A stretch of DNA of 64,000 nucleotides, from the NCBI RefSeq assembly GCF_029017505.1, contig NZ_JAQGEI010000016.1:1-64000 (forward strand), written 5' to 3'. Origin of the DNA: Sedimenticola hydrogenitrophicus (GTDB lineage: Bacteria; Pseudomonadota; Gammaproteobacteria; Chromatiales; Chromatiaceae). This document shows positions 44,796 through 55,012 of this stretch, in pieces; positions within the stretch are counted from its first letter, which is position 1, and each line of letters starts with the position of its first letter. A program made the translations under genes and the position numbers. Below the pieces are notes generated by a model. That model saw nothing but the letters and a program-made list of their open reading frames with translations, did not search any database and was not told the DNA's origin.

Positions 44796-46214
44796 ATGAT
44801 ACCGGTGATTCTTTCAGGTGGTTCGGGTACGCGACTGTGGCCGCTGTCACGCAGTCAGTATCCCAAGCAGTTCCTGCCGTTGGTGACGGACAACACCATG
44901 CTGCAGGAGACCCTTATCCGGCTGGAGGGTCTGGAGGGGGTCTCCGCCCCCATCGTGGTGTGTAACGAGGATCACCGTTTCATGGTGGCGGAGCAGTTGC
45001 GTGAGATGGGCGTAGAGGCGCAGGCCATCCTGCTGGAGCCGGTGGGGCGCAATACCGCGCCGGCGGTCGCCCTGGCGGCGCTGGAGGCCGTGGCCTCCGG
45101 GACGCCGGATGAGTTGTTGCTGGTGCTGGCCGCCGATCACGTCATTGTGGATATCCCCGCCTTTCATGACACCGTGACCACGGCCGCTCGGGCGGCCGCG
45201 GCCGACCGGCTGGTGACCTTCGGCGTGGTCCCCACCGGACCGGAGACCGGTTACGGCTATATCCGGCGGGGAGCGGCAGGCGACTGGGACGGCAGTTTCG
45301 CCGTCGAGCGCTTTGTCGAGAAACCCGACCTGGCAACCGCCAGCGCCTATCTCGATGCCGGTGACTACTACTGGAACAGCGGCATGTTCGTGTTCAAGGC
45401 GTCGCAATATCTGCAGGCGCTGAAACGGCATCATCCGCAGATGCTTGCCGCCTGTAACAAGGCCTATGAAGGCAGCAGACGGTCACCCGATTTTGTGCGC
45501 CTGGACAGGGAGGCGTTTGCCGCCTGCCCGGCCGATTCCATTGATTATGCAGTCATGGAGAAGACCGATCGCGCGGTGATGGTGCCCCTGGATGCCGGCT
45601 GGAATGACGTGGGCTCCTGGTCAGCGTTGTGGGAGGTGGCGAGCAAGGATGGTGAGGGCAATTCACTGAAAGGGGATGTGCTGAGTGTCGATACCCACAA
45701 CTCCTTTATCCAGTCCGAGAATAAACTGGTAGCCGTGGTCGGGCTGGACGACATGGTGGTGGTGGAGACGGATGATGCGGTGATGGTGTCACCCAAGGCG
45801 CGGGTGCAGGAGGTGAAACAGATTGTCGATCTGCTGCGGGTCGCCGGACGCAGTGAGAGCGAGCTGCATCGCAAGGTGTATCGTCCCTGGGGCTATTACG
45901 ATTCCATCGATATGGGGGAGCGGCACCAGGCGAAACGGATCGTGGTCAATCCGGGTGCCAAACTGTCGCTGCAGATGCATCATCATCGCGCCGAGCACTG
46001 GATCGTGGTCAAGGGCACCGCCAGCGTCACCCGGGGAGACGAGGTGATGCTGCTGACCGAGAACCAGTCCACCTACATTCCCATCGGCACCACCCACAGC
46101 CTGGAGAACCGGGGGGTCATACCGCTGGAGATGGTGGAGGTGCAGACCGGCAGCTATCTGGGCGAGGATGACATCGTCCGCTTCGAGGACCTGTACGGGC
46201 GGATGGAATCCTGA
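44796..46214 (+). CDS. manC: mannose-1-phosphate guanylyltransferase / mannose-6-phosphate isomerase
   Basis: 472 aa, bifunctional type II PMI-GMP. The N-terminal nucleotidyltransferase has GGSGTRLWPLSRSQYPKQF at residues 7-25 and RFVEKPD. The C-terminal cupin PMI domain has LQMHHHRAEHWIVVKGTA. It makes GDP-mannose for LPS, capsule or exopolysaccharide. No polysaccharide gene cluster is adjacent, so it is an isolated housekeeping copy. The ribosome site is GGGGAG before the ATG. The last residues (LYGR) match the family end. Confidence 0.95.
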   Translation: MIPVILSGGSGTRLWPLSRSQYPKQFLPLVTDNTMLQETLIRLEGLEGVSAPIVVCNEDHRFMVAEQLREMGVEAQAILLEPVGRNTAPAVALAALEAVASGTPDELLLVLAADHVIVDIPAFHDTVTTAARAAAADRLVTFGVVPTGPETGYGYIRRGAAGDWDGSFAVERFVEKPDLATASAYLDAGDYYWNSGMFVFKASQYLQALKRHHPQMLAACNKAYEGSRRSPDFVRLDREAFAACPADSIDYAVMEKTDRAVMVPLDAGWNDVGSWSALWEVASKDGEGNSLKGDVLSVDTHNSFIQSENKLVAVVGLDDMVVVETDDAVMVSPKARVQEVKQIVDLLRVAGRSESELHRKVYRPWGYYDSIDMGERHQAKRIVVNPGAKLSLQMHHHRAEHWIVVKGTASVTRGDEVMLLTENQSTYIPIGTTHSLENRGVIPLEMVEVQTGSYLGEDDIVRFEDLYGRMES

Positions 46215-46442
46215 ATCGGCTCCCGGTGAATCCCGGCGATAATTCCCCGGCTAAGCCGGGGGGGACTCGTCTGGTTTGACCTTTCCGTGAATCGCACGTC
46301 TCTGGATGACGGATGGCAAATGAACCCAATAGTTGCATTAATCATGACCCAATGATTTGTTTCACCCCGTTATCTGCCGGATGAAATAGATAGGTTGCAT
46401 GATTTCCTGGAATGCACCGCTGGTGGAGTCCAGCATTGCACT

Positions 46443-46600
46443 CTGTAGGAGGCCCGCCCCCGGGCCGATTTCGCGGCGAGGCGCCGCTCCTACAGGTCGA
46501 TTATTACAATGATCGGGTGAACTCTCGCCAAGACGCCAAGCACGCCAAGAAAAACAAATTTCCGCCTTTAAACTTTGCGCTCTTGGCGTCTTGGCGAGAG
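46443..46600. repeat. two palindromic units between manC and glnD
   Basis: Unit 1 (46443-46495): CTGTAGGAG to CTCCTACAG arms around a GC-rich centre. Unit 2 (46522-46600): perfect 19-bp arms CTCTCGCCAAGACGCCAAG (46522-46540) and their reverse complement (46582-46600). The rest of the 548-bp gap (46215-46762) holds no gene; both flanking genes end here (convergent), so these may serve as transcript ends. Confidence 0.8.
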
Positions 46601-46762
46601 TAATGAACTTTTACCTATTCGGAGCCGGGAAGGCGCCGTGGATATGAAAAGTTGTTCAGCCACCTTGGGCGGCTCAGGCTGTTGTGGCGCCTTTGAGTCG
46701 CCCGCCCAATAAGCCCCCGGCCTCACCGGCATCCTACACTCGGGGCGGTCTGCCGCGAGTCG

Positions 46763-49402
46763 TCAGCTCAGCCGCTCCTGTATCTCCTTCTCCAGCGCCT
46801 CGAACTGCTCCCGGCTGGCGAGCGGCTTGTTCTTTCTGTCGGTGATGAAGAAGGTGTCTTCCGCCTCGGCGCCGATGGTGGCGATCTTGGCATTGATCAG
46901 CTTCAGGTGGCATTTGGCAAAGGCGTAGCCAACCTGGGAGAGCAGACCGGGGCGATCATCGGTCAACAGCTTCATGATGGTGCGCTGGTTGCCATAGTCC
47001 TGGACGAAGTCGATGCGCGTCGGCGTGGAGAAGTGCTTGAGCCGCCGGGGGATGCGCCGGGAGACCACCAGGTTGGCCGACTCCGGGGCGATGAGGGTCT
47101 CTCGCAGCAGGTCGCAGATCTCTTCCCGTCTAGCGATCTCCTCCACCGGGCTGCCGTCCTGTTCCAGTACCAGGAAACTGTTCAGCGTGAGGCCGGTATG
47201 GGCAGTCTCGATGCGCGCGCTGACGATGTTCAGGCCCAGCTGGTCCAGCAGGCTGGTGGTGATGGCGAACAGGTCGTCCCGATCCACGGCATAGAGGAAG
47301 ATTTCGGTACCGCCACGGGTACTGGATTTGCGCAGCAGTACCAGGGGCAGTTGCGCGGGGGTGCTGGCGAGAATCATCCGGGTCTGCCAGGCGATCTCCT
47401 CCCAGGTGTGGTAGAGGAAGTAATCGATACTGAGGGTCGCCCAATGGGCGATCGCGGTGTCCGGGTCGATGCCTTCCGATTTCAGCAAATGCAGCGCCCC
47501 GGCCTGCTTGTTCTGCACGATCTCATCCCGCTCCTGGGGATTCTGCAGGCCGCGCAGCAGCGCCTGCTTGGTGGCGATGTAGAGCTCCCTGAGCAGGGAG
47601 TTTTTCCAGCTGTTCCACTTTTTCGGGTCGGTGGCCCGGATATCCGCCATGGTGAGCAGGTAGAGATAGTCCAGGTGCACCGGGTTTTTCACCATCTGGG
47701 CAAAGTCCCGGATCACGTCCGGATCGCTGGTGTCCTTGCGCTGGGCGGTGATGGACATCAGCAGGTGCTTCTCCACCAGCCAGGAGACCAGGCGGCTGTC
47801 ATAGTCGCTCAGGCCGTGCAGCTTGCAGAAGTCCCAGGCATCCCGGGCGCCCAGTTCCGAGTGGTCGCCGCCGCGGCCCTTGGCGATGTCGTGGAAGATG
47901 GCGGCGATGTAGACCAGCTCCGGTTTCGGCAGTTTCTGCATGATATCGCTGCAGAGCGGGAATTCGCCCCGGTACTGGGGAACCGTCAGGCGCCGCAGGT
48001 TACGCACCACGAACAGGATGTGCTTGTCCACGGTGAACACATGGAACAGGTCGTACTGCATGCGCCCGACGATATTGGCAAAGGCGGGAATATAGCGTGC
48101 CAGGATGCCATAGCGGTTCATGCGCCGCAGTTCATGGGTGATGCCGACGGGCTGGCGAAGGATCTCCATGAACAGGCTGCGCGCGCGGATGTCGGCGCGG
48201 AAGTCGTCATTGATCAGGTGCCGGTGGCTGCGGATCAGCCGGATGGTGCTCGCCCGGACGCCGTTCAGTTCCGGGTGCTGCTCCATGACCAGAAACAGCT
48301 CCAGCAGCGCCAGCGGATACTGGGTGAAAATGTCCTTATGCACCACCTCCAGAAAGCCGCTGCGGGACTGGAAGCGGCGATTGATCGGCTTGGGTTCATC
48401 CAGGTGGCATTTCAGCAGGATCACCTCCTGGAACAGCTGCAGCAGCATCTCGTTCATCCGCCGCAGGCGCAGCGCGGTACGATAATACTGCTGCATGAAT
48501 TTCTCGACTCCCAGCTCCTGCTTGTCATCCGTGTAGCCGAACTGGCTGGCCAGGGTGCGCTGGTAGTCGAACAGGATGCGGTCCTCGCGGCGGCCGGTCA
48601 GCAGATGGAGGGCGAAGCGGATGCGCCAGAGATAGTCCTGGCAATCCATCAGGTCCAGGTACTCCTCCTCCGTCAGGAAGCCATGCACCACCAGGTCGTG
48701 AATGGTCTTGGCGCCATAGTGGCGCTTGACCACCCAGCCCACCATCTGGATATCGCGCAGGCCACCGGGGCTCTCCTTGATATTGGGCTCCAGGTTGCTG
48801 ATGGTCTCCTCGTAGCGCAGGTAGCGCTGTTTCTGCTCCTCCCATTTGGCGGTGAAAAACCGCTCACTTGGCCAGATGCGGTCCGGGCCGGTGGAGGCCT
48901 GCATCTGCTGGAACAGCGACTCCTGACCGACCAGCAACCGTGCCTCCATGATATTGGTGGCAACGGTGATATCCTGTTTGGCCTCGCTGATGCACTCGGC
49001 AACGGTGCGCACGCTGTGACCCACCTCGAGCCCGATATCCCAGAAGAAGGTGAGCAACTCGGCGAGCTTCTCGCCATGGCGGTCGGGATCCTGCTCATCC
49101 ACCAGGATCATCAGGTCGATATCCGAGCCGGGGTGCAGCTCCATCCGCCCGTAGCCGCCCACCGCGATCATGGCCGCGTCCGCGTCGGCGGGCACTTTCA
49201 GTTTCCAGGCCTGGATCAGCAGGTTGTCGATCATCTGGGCGCGCAGCGGCACCAGGGCGGTGATCGGGTCCCCCTGTTCAAAGCGGGCCTTGAGTACCTG
49301 GTAGATCTGCTTGATGGCGTCGCGAAAGATGGGCAACGGGTTGGCGGCACCGTCCAGCCGCCCGGCAAACTGCTCTGGGTCGAATCGGGTCTCTGGGGTC
49401 AT
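46763..49402 (-). CDS. glnD: bifunctional PII uridylyltransferase/uridylyl-removing enzyme
   Basis: 879 aa, standard length. Order: nucleotidyltransferase (GGYGRMELHPGSDIDLMI, catalytic Asp pair), GlnE/GlnD central region, HD hydrolase domain (FHDIAKGRGGDHSELGA) and two C-terminal ACT domains that sense glutamine (about residues 690-770 and 800-879). It uridylylates PII when glutamine is low and removes UMP when it is high. It follows map by 14 bases and is probably cotranscribed. Confidence 0.97.
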   Translation of the reverse strand: MTPETRFDPEQFAGRLDGAANPLPIFRDAIKQIYQVLKARFEQGDPITALVPLRAQMIDNLLIQAWKLKVPADADAAMIAVGGYGRMELHPGSDIDLMILVDEQDPDRHGEKLAELLTFFWDIGLEVGHSVRTVAECISEAKQDITVATNIMEARLLVGQESLFQQMQASTGPDRIWPSERFFTAKWEEQKQRYLRYEETISNLEPNIKESPGGLRDIQMVGWVVKRHYGAKTIHDLVVHGFLTEEEYLDLMDCQDYLWRIRFALHLLTGRREDRILFDYQRTLASQFGYTDDKQELGVEKFMQQYYRTALRLRRMNEMLLQLFQEVILLKCHLDEPKPINRRFQSRSGFLEVVHKDIFTQYPLALLELFLVMEQHPELNGVRASTIRLIRSHRHLINDDFRADIRARSLFMEILRQPVGITHELRRMNRYGILARYIPAFANIVGRMQYDLFHVFTVDKHILFVVRNLRRLTVPQYRGEFPLCSDIMQKLPKPELVYIAAIFHDIAKGRGGDHSELGARDAWDFCKLHGLSDYDSRLVSWLVEKHLLMSITAQRKDTSDPDVIRDFAQMVKNPVHLDYLYLLTMADIRATDPKKWNSWKNSLLRELYIATKQALLRGLQNPQERDEIVQNKQAGALHLLKSEGIDPDTAIAHWATLSIDYFLYHTWEEIAWQTRMILASTPAQLPLVLLRKSSTRGGTEIFLYAVDRDDLFAITTSLLDQLGLNIVSARIETAHTGLTLNSFLVLEQDGSPVEEIARREEICDLLRETLIAPESANLVVSRRIPRRLKHFSTPTRIDFVQDYGNQRTIMKLLTDDRPGLLSQVGYAFAKCHLKLINAKIATIGAEAEDTFFITDRKNKPLASREQFEALEKEIQERLS

Positions 49403-49416
49403 GGGCGGGTACCGGG

Positions 49417-50205
49417 TCAGGCGATGGACTGGGCAGGCTGTTCCCGCTCCTCGTCTCTCAGGGTGAGCACCTCATATCCCGACTCGGTGACCAGAATGGT
49501 ATGCTCCCACTGGGCGGAGAGGCTGCGGTCCTTGGTCACCACGGTCCAGCCGTCCGGGAGCATTTTCACCTGCCTTTTGCCGGCATTGATCATGGGTTCA
49601 ATGGTGAAGCACATGCCGGGCACCAGTTTGATCCCGGTCCCCGGGGCCCCGTAGTGCAGGACCTGGGGGTCTTCGTGGAAGCCGCGGCCGATGCCGTGGC
49701 CACAATACTCATGCACCACCGAATAGTTATGGGATTCGGCATATTGCTGGATGATATGGCCGATGTCTCCCAGGTGAGCCCCCGGCTTCACCTGGTTGAT
49801 GCCGAGCCAGAGCGCCTCGTAGGTCACCTTGGTCAGGCGTCTGGCCAGGACCGAGGACTCGCCGACAAAGAACATCTTGCTGGTGTCGCCATGAAACCCG
49901 TCCTTGATGGTGGTGATGTCGATATTGATGATATCGCCGCTCTTGAGCCTCTTGTTCCCGGGAATGCCGTGGCAAACCTGGTGATTGACCGAGGTGCAGA
50001 TGGACTTGGGGAAACCGCGGTAGTTGAGGGGGGCGGGAATGGCATTCTGCACATCAACGATATAGTCATGGCAGCGCCGGTCCAGCTCATCCGTAGTGAC
50101 TCCCGGTTGCACGTAGGGAGCGATCATCTCCAGCACTTCAGCGGCCAGCCGGCCGGATACCCGCATCTTCTCGATCTCTTCCGGGGTTTTGATGATTACA
50201 CTCAT
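49417..50205 (-). CDS. map: methionine aminopeptidase type I
   Basis: 262 aa. The five metal ligands are recognisable: IDITTIKDGFHGDTS (two Asp), GHGIGRGFHEDP (His), FTIEPM (Glu) and AQWEHTILV (Glu). The substrate-pocket CHGIPGNKRLKSGD segment is typical. It removes the initiator Met from nascent proteins. Divergent from rpsB, as in other gammaproteobacteria; the 379-base gap between them carries the rpsB promoter and leader. Confidence 0.96.
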   Translation of the reverse strand: MSVIIKTPEEIEKMRVSGRLAAEVLEMIAPYVQPGVTTDELDRRCHDYIVDVQNAIPAPLNYRGFPKSICTSVNHQVCHGIPGNKRLKSGDIINIDITTIKDGFHGDTSKMFFVGESSVLARRLTKVTYEALWLGINQVKPGAHLGDIGHIIQQYAESHNYSVVHEYCGHGIGRGFHEDPQVLHYGAPGTGIKLVPGMCFTIEPMINAGKRQVKMLPDGWTVVTKDRSLSAQWEHTILVTESGYEVLTLRDEEREQPAQSIA

Positions 50206-50387
50206 GTAGATACTTATCCTGTGGTGTCGTGGTTGCCCTGCCGTCCGGCCGGTTATCGGGCCTTACGCTATAGCTAGCTATTGTAAAGGTTAATTTCGCC
50301 TTATTCACCTCTACTGGTGCTGGGGTAGAAATACCCCGTTCTGGCAACAACGGCGGGGCGTGGAGTCCCCCGGGGCGGCGATGCCGA

Positions 50388-50416
50388 TTGTCGCATGCCG
50401 GCTTCTGTGGTATAAA
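50388..50416 (+). promoter_or_regulatory. sigma70 promoter of rpsB
   Basis: TTGTCG (50388-50393), 17-base spacer, TATAAA (50411-50416). The expected start of transcription is near 50423, giving a leader of about 160 bases. The downstream GCGCCCC is a GC-rich discriminator-like stretch of the kind found in stringently controlled promoters. Confidence 0.6.
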
Positions 50417-50422
50417 ACGCGC

Positions 50423-50584
50423 CCCTGAATCGTGAGAACGCCAATTGGCGAACGGCCAGGGTCGGTGGGATCGGTTCCACCGAACAAATACACACACGTA
50501 CCGACACAGCTGTCGGGGTGCCCGGGAAACCGGGTCGCCAGTTGGGGTATGTGGAGGACTAACCCGTACAATTCGGAGCAATAC
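50423..50584 (+). promoter_or_regulatory. structured rpsB 5' leader, possible S2 autoregulatory site
   Basis: Three hairpins lie in the leader: CGGTGG (50463-50468) with CCACCG (50476-50481); CCGACA-CAGC-TGTCGG (50501-50516); and CCCGG-GAAA-CCGGG with a GNRA loop (50521-50534). rpsB-tsf expression is known to be repressed by S2 binding to the leader in gammaproteobacteria; equivalence of this leader is inferred. The ribosome site GGAG lies 6 bases before the ATG. Confidence 0.45.
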
Positions 50585-51346
50585 ATGAGCAACATCTCGA
50601 TGCGTCAGATGCTTGAGGCTGGCGTGCACTTTGGTCATCAGACCCGCTACTGGAACCCCAAAATGGGGGCCTACATCTTCGGTCACCGCAACAAGATCCA
50701 TATTCTGAATCTTGACAAGACCCTCCCACTGTACAAGGAAGCCATGAATTTCATGGGCTCCCTGGCTGCAAACGGCGGTAAAATCCTGTTTGTCGGCACC
50801 AAGCGCGCCGCCAGTGAAACCATCAAGGAAGAGGCGGCCCGCTGTGGCATGCCCTACGTGAACCACCGCTGGCTGGGTGGCATGCTGACCAACTTCAAGA
50901 CCATCAAACAGCGCATCAAGCGTCTGAAGGATCTCGAGGCGATGTTTGAAGATGGCACTATTGACCGCTTCAACAAGAAGGAGGCCCTTGGCCTGCGCCG
51001 TGAGCTGGAGAAGCTGGACCGCAGCCTGGGTGGTATCAAGGAGATGACCGGCCTGCCGGACGTGCTGTTTGTCATCGATACCGGGCACGAGGATATCGCC
51101 GTGGCCGAGGCGCGCAAGCTGGGCATTCCCGTGGTGGGCGTGGTGGACACCAATAACAACCCCGATGACATCGACTACGTGATCCCCGGAAACGACGACG
51201 CTATCCGCGCTATCCAGCTCTATGTGCAGGGTGCGGCGGCGGCCGTCCTGGAGGGGCGTGCCAGCGCGGCCCATCTCGGTGGCAAAGAGGGCAGTGTCGA
51301 CGAGTTTGTCGAAGTGCCGGAAGAGAAAGCCAAGGCAGCGGAGTAA
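50585..51346 (+). CDS. rpsB: 30S ribosomal protein S2
   Basis: 253 aa from the ATG at 50585; the open frame begins at 50432, but that part is the leader. S2 hallmarks: [35 protein letters not shown] and [12 protein letters not shown]. It binds 16S rRNA on the small subunit and anchors S1. tsf follows after 256 bases. Confidence 0.98.
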   Translation: MSNISMRQMLEAGVHFGHQTRYWNPKMGAYIFGHRNKIHILNLDKTLPLYKEAMNFMGSLAANGGKILFVGTKRAASETIKEEAARCGMPYVNHRWLGGMLTNFKTIKQRIKRLKDLEAMFEDGTIDRFNKKEALGLRRELEKLDRSLGGIKEMTGLPDVLFVIDTGHEDIAVAEARKLGIPVVGVVDTNNNPDDIDYVIPGNDDAIRAIQLYVQGAAAAVLEGRASAAHLGGKEGSVDEFVEVPEEKAKAAE

Positions 51347-51602
51347 TCCTTGCCGGCGTATTCCAGCGGGGAATCGGGCGGGTGCCGGTGTTAGCGGTAC
51401 CCGTTCGTCGTCCGGCGGACGAGCCGGGCGCGGATTGGAACATTGAACGGATAGCGGCTACGTTGATCGGATGACCGTAACGGCCGCCCATTCGGGCAAG
51501 CTGTAACAGGCGCGGCGCAGCTCGCGCCAGCCACTGACGGCCCGGACCCCAAAACCGCTATCTTCTTACACTAGCTTTAAAATAAGCGAGGAATTACGAA
51601 TC

Positions 51603-52490
51603 ATGGCGATTACAGCCTCTCTGGTAAAGGAACTGCGTGAGCGTACCGGTTCCGGCATGATGGAATGCAAAAAGGCGTTGGTCGAGGCCGATGGCGATAT
51701 CGACGCAGCGATAGAAAACATGCGTAAATCAGGACAGGCAAAGGCTGCCAAGAAGGCGGGGCGTACCGCCGCTGACGGCCTGATAGTCATCCAGATGACC
51801 GATGACAACAAAAAGGGTGTCATGGTTGAAGTCAACTGTGAAACCGATTTTGTTGCCAAGGATGAGAATTTCACCTCTTTTGCCAATGCCGTGGCGCAAC
51901 GCGCCCTGGCCTCGGATGTGGCCAGTGTCGAAGAGCTGCTGAATGCCCCGCTGCACGACGGCGAAGAGACCACCGTGAATACTGCGCGTGAGGCGCTCGT
52001 GGTGAAGATCGGCGAGAACATGAATGTGCGTCGCTTTGAGCGCTTCGAGTCCGCCAACGGCCGTCTGTCCAGCTACAGCCACGGCGCGCGTATCGGCGTG
52101 GTGGTGGATATCGAAGGCGCTGACGACGAGCTGGCGAAGGACATCGCCATGCATGTGGCCGCCAGCAACCCGACCTGCGTCTCCGAGGAGCAGGTGTCTG
52201 CCGAGCTGGTGGAAAAGGAGCGCGAGATCTTCAAGGCGCAGGCGCTGGAGAGTGGCAAGCCGGAGAATATCGTGGACAAGATCGTCGATGGCCGGGTACG
52301 CAAGTATCTGTCCGAGATCACCCTCCTGGGACAGGCGTTCGTGAAAGACCCCGACACCACGGTGGAGAAACTGCTTGCCGGTGCCGGCGCCAAGGTCAAC
52401 AGCTTCAAACGCTTTGAAGTGGGCGAAGGAATCGAAAAGAAACAGGAAAACTTCGCCGATGAGGTGATGGCGCAGGTTCGCGGTGAATAA
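51603..52490 (+). CDS. tsf: translation elongation factor Ts
   Basis: 295 aa. It starts [26 protein letters not shown], the signature of the UBA-like N domain, followed by the [10 protein letters not shown] motif that displaces Mg2+ from EF-Tu. It recycles EF-Tu from GDP to GTP. Gap from rpsB is 256 bases, without a clear terminator; GAGGA precedes the ATG. A strong terminator follows the stop. Confidence 0.98.
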   Translation: MAITASLVKELRERTGSGMMECKKALVEADGDIDAAIENMRKSGQAKAAKKAGRTAADGLIVIQMTDDNKKGVMVEVNCETDFVAKDENFTSFANAVAQRALASDVASVEELLNAPLHDGEETTVNTAREALVVKIGENMNVRRFERFESANGRLSSYSHGARIGVVVDIEGADDELAKDIAMHVAASNPTCVSEEQVSAELVEKEREIFKAQALESGKPENIVDKIVDGRVRKYLSEITLLGQAFVKDPDTTVEKLLAGAGAKVNSFKRFEVGEGIEKKQENFADEVMAQVRGE

Positions 52491-52496
52491 CTAACC

Positions 52497-52530
52497 AAAA
52501 ACAGTCCCGGTCTCCCGGGACTGTTTTTTT
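52497..52530 (+). terminator. intrinsic terminator after tsf
   Basis: ACAGTCCCGG (52501-52510) pairs with CCGGGACTGT (52515-52524) around TCTC, with five A upstream and seven T in the 3' tract to 52530. It ends the rpsB-tsf transcript. Confidence 0.93.
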
Positions 52531-52552
52531 GTCCAGGGATGGACTTGTGCCG

Positions 52553-52690
52553 CGGAGGCCATGAGGAGTGGTACAGGGATGTACCGATTACGGAGCCGAG
52601 GATGCCATGGCCGTAGTGGCAACCCCCGTGGTTGCCCGGACAAAGGGCAGGCACAGGGGCCTGTCCCTACGGGCCGCGGAGACCACGGAT
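52553..52690. repeat. REP-like palindromic region between tsf and pyrH
   Basis: Contains GGTACA-GGGA-TGTACC (52570-52585) and GGCAACC-CCCGT-GGTTGCC (52618-52636), both perfect hairpins, framed by two GCCGCGGAG stretches (near 52550 and 52674) in direct orientation. No gene is seen in the 318-bp gap; the pyrH promoter must lie to its right, unrecognised. Confidence 0.6.
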
Positions 52691-52808
52691 AGCCGGGTGT
52701 GGATTTGTCCAGATCCTCGACGTGGGATGCGCTGTCACTTATCCACCCTACCTTGGGCCTTCACCGGGTTGATGGCTCGTTGTGTATGTTAAAGATTAGA
52801 GAATTTGT

Positions 52809-53534
52809 ATGGCTGAATTGATCTGCCGGCGCATCCTGCTCAAGTTGAGTGGCGAGGCGCTGATGGGCACGGGCAGCTTCGGGATCGATCCCGAGGTGAT
52901 CGCCCGGGTGGCCGAGGATATCCAGGGGCTGGTCGATGCCGGCATCCAGGTGGGGCTGGTGATCGGCGGCGGAAATATCTTTCGCGGCGAGGGCCTGGCC
53001 AAGGCCGGCATGGACCGGGTTTCCGGTGATCACATGGGCATGCTGGCGACGGTCATGAACGCCCTGGCCATGCAGAACTCACTGTTGAAGCTGGGTGTGC
53101 CAGCCCGTACCATGTCCGCCATCGGTATGGAGCAGGTGTGCGAAACCTATGTACGCAGGAAGGCGGTGGAGTACCTGGATAAAGGCGAGGTGGTGCTGTT
53201 CGCCGCCGGCACGGGGAATCCGTTCTTTACCACCGACTCGGCGGCCAGTCTGCGGGCAATCGAGATAGATGCCGATCTGCTGATCAAGGCGACCAAGGTC
53301 GATGGGGTCTATTCGGCCGATCCGGTGAAGGATCCCGATGCCGAGTTTTATCCCCGAATCAGCTATGATAGGGCGTTGTCCGAGGGTTTGCAGGTGATGG
53401 ACGCGACGGCGATCGTATTGTGTCGCGACAACGGCATGCCGCTGCGGATAATGAATATCAACACCCCGGGTGCCCTGTTGCGCCTGGTGAAAGGTGAGGA
53501 AATCGGTTCCCTTGTGGAGAGTGGAAATGATTGA
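52809..53534 (+). CDS. pyrH: uridylate (UMP) kinase
   Basis: 241 aa, amino-acid-kinase fold: [11 protein letters not shown] (phosphate loop), [12 protein letters not shown], and [13 protein letters not shown]. It phosphorylates UMP to UDP in the pyrimidine pathway and is GTP-activated in this family. The stop overlaps the frr start by 8 bases, so the two are coupled. Confidence 0.97.
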   Translation: MAELICRRILLKLSGEALMGTGSFGIDPEVIARVAEDIQGLVDAGIQVGLVIGGGNIFRGEGLAKAGMDRVSGDHMGMLATVMNALAMQNSLLKLGVPARTMSAIGMEQVCETYVRRKAVEYLDKGEVVLFAAGTGNPFFTTDSAASLRAIEIDADLLIKATKVDGVYSADPVKDPDAEFYPRISYDRALSEGLQVMDATAIVLCRDNGMPLRIMNINTPGALLRLVKGEEIGSLVESGND

Positions 53535-54084
53535 TGACATAAAAAAAGACGCGACTACGCGCATGGGCAAGAGTGTGGATGCGCTGGACCATGAACTGGC
53601 AAAGGTACGGACCGGCCGGGCCCATCCCAGTTTGCTGGACCATCTGACGGTCTCCTACTACGGTTCGGACGTTCCGCTCAGCCAGGTGGCCAATGTCACG
53701 GTGGATGATGCCCGTACCCTGGCCATCACCCCCTGGGAAAAGAACATGGTGCAGACCATCGAGAAGGCGATCATGAATTCCGATCTCGGTCTGAATCCCA
53801 ATTCCGCCGGCACCGTCATCCGCGTGCCGCTGCCGCCACTGACCGAGGAGCGCCGCAAGGATCTGATCCGGGTGGTGCGCAACGAGGCGGAGCAGGCCCG
53901 CGTGGCGGTGCGCAATATCCGCCGGGATGCCAACAGCGAACTGAAGAACCTGGTCAAGGAGAAGCTGATTTCCGAAGATGACGAGCGACGCGGCCAGGAG
54001 ATCATTCAGAAACTGACGGATCAGCACATCAAGGAGATCGATGAGCATCTGGCGGTCAAGGAGAAGGACCTGATGTCGATCTGA
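53527..54084 (+). CDS. frr: ribosome recycling factor
   Basis: 185 aa, exact family length, from the ATG at 53527 (GGAGAGTGG upstream). Begins [17 protein letters not shown]; the central [11 protein letters not shown] and C-terminal [11 protein letters not shown] segments are diagnostic. It splits the post-termination ribosome together with EF-G. Confidence 0.98.
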   Translation: MIDDIKKDATTRMGKSVDALDHELAKVRTGRAHPSLLDHLTVSYYGSDVPLSQVANVTVDDARTLAITPWEKNMVQTIEKAIMNSDLGLNPNSAGTVIRVPLPPLTEERRKDLIRVVRNEAEQARVAVRNIRRDANSELKNLVKEKLISEDDERRGQEIIQKLTDQHIKEIDEHLAVKEKDLMSI

Positions 54085-54122
54085 TCCGGGACAGCGGGTA
54101 GCCAGGTCCAGGAGCGATATAC

Positions 54123-54198
54123 AGGGGTCGGAGTCGGTTGGCGTCGCTATCTCAGGAGTCCAGTGCTGAGGTGCGACGCGAATTCGATTCCGACCCCT
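54123..54198. repeat. inverted repeat between frr and uppS
   Basis: AGGGGTCGGA (54123-54132) pairs with TCCGACCCCT (54189-54198); a nested GCGTCGC pairs with GCGACGC (54141-54147, 54173-54179) and CTCA with TGAG. It lies inside the frr-uppS operon gap of 131 bases, so it is read as an RNA hairpin. Confidence 0.7.
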
Positions 54199-54215
54199 CA
54201 AGCTAATTCGACACA

Positions 54216-55010
54216 ATGCAGCAGCGGACAGAGGATTCGGGTTTAATGGAGGGTGATGGAGTGGCCCGGATACCACGGCATGTCGCCATAGTTATGGATG
54301 GTAACGGGCGTTGGGCGCAGCAGCGGAATCTCCCGCGTCATGCCGGGCACAAGGCGGGCGTGAAGTCGGTCCGTACCAGTGTGGAGGAGTCGGTCAGGCA
54401 CGGCATCGAGGTGCTGACCCTGTTTGCCTTCAGCAGTGAAAACTGGAAGCGGCCGGCGGGCGAGGTCTCGCTGTTGATGGATCTGTTCATGGTGGCCTTG
54501 CAGCGCGAAGTGAAGCGTCTGAAGCGCAATAACGTCCGGTTGCGGATTATCGGCGATCGCAGTGCATTTTCCGACAAGCTCCAGCAGCGCATCGCCGCCG
54601 CCGAGGCCGAGACCGCCGACAACGACGGACTGGTGCTGCAGATTGCCGCCAACTACGGTGGCCGCTGGGATATCGTCCAGGCGGTGAGGCGTCTCGCTAC
54701 CCGGGTGGCGTCCGGCGAACTGACGGCGGAGCGGATCAGCGAAGCGGCCATCTCATCCGAGCTCTCGTTTTCCGACCTGCCCGACCCGGACCTGTTTATC
54801 CGTACCGGTGGCGAGCAACGGATCAGTAACTTTATGCTTTGGCAGTCCGCTTATACCGAACTCTATTTCACCGATGCCTACTGGCCCGATTTTGACGCGC
54901 GGGCCTACACCGCCGCCCTGGACTTTTTCGCCGCACGCCAGCGTCGCTTCGGTACGCTTGGGGAACAGCTGCCGACGACGAATCCCAACCCCTCGGATCC
55001 GACGGACTGA
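54216..55010 (+). CDS. uppS: di-trans,poly-cis-undecaprenyl-diphosphate synthase
   Basis: 264 aa from the first ATG. Alternatives are the ATG at 54246 (AGAGGA upstream) and the GTG at 54261 (GGAGG upstream); the start is not settled, and the extra 10-15 residues are not conserved. Catalytic [14 protein letters not shown] with the essential Asp, then [20 protein letters not shown]. It makes C55-PP, the lipid carrier precursor; UppP acts on its recycled product. cdsA follows by 2 bases. Confidence 0.96.
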   Translation: MQQRTEDSGLMEGDGVARIPRHVAIVMDGNGRWAQQRNLPRHAGHKAGVKSVRTSVEESVRHGIEVLTLFAFSSENWKRPAGEVSLLMDLFMVALQREVKRLKRNNVRLRIIGDRSAFSDKLQQRIAAAEAETADNDGLVLQIAANYGGRWDIVQAVRRLATRVASGELTAERISEAAISSELSFSDLPDPDLFIRTGGEQRISNFMLWQSAYTELYFTDAYWPDFDARAYTAALDFFAARQRRFGTLGEQLPTTNPNPSDPTD

Positions 55011-55012
55011 CC

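Noticed and set aside
46907-49654. A 915-codon open frame on the plus strand
   Set aside because: It is antisense to glnD, which has all catalytic motifs. The translated sequence is His/Gln/Asp-rich, the usual result of reading a GC-rich gene backwards.
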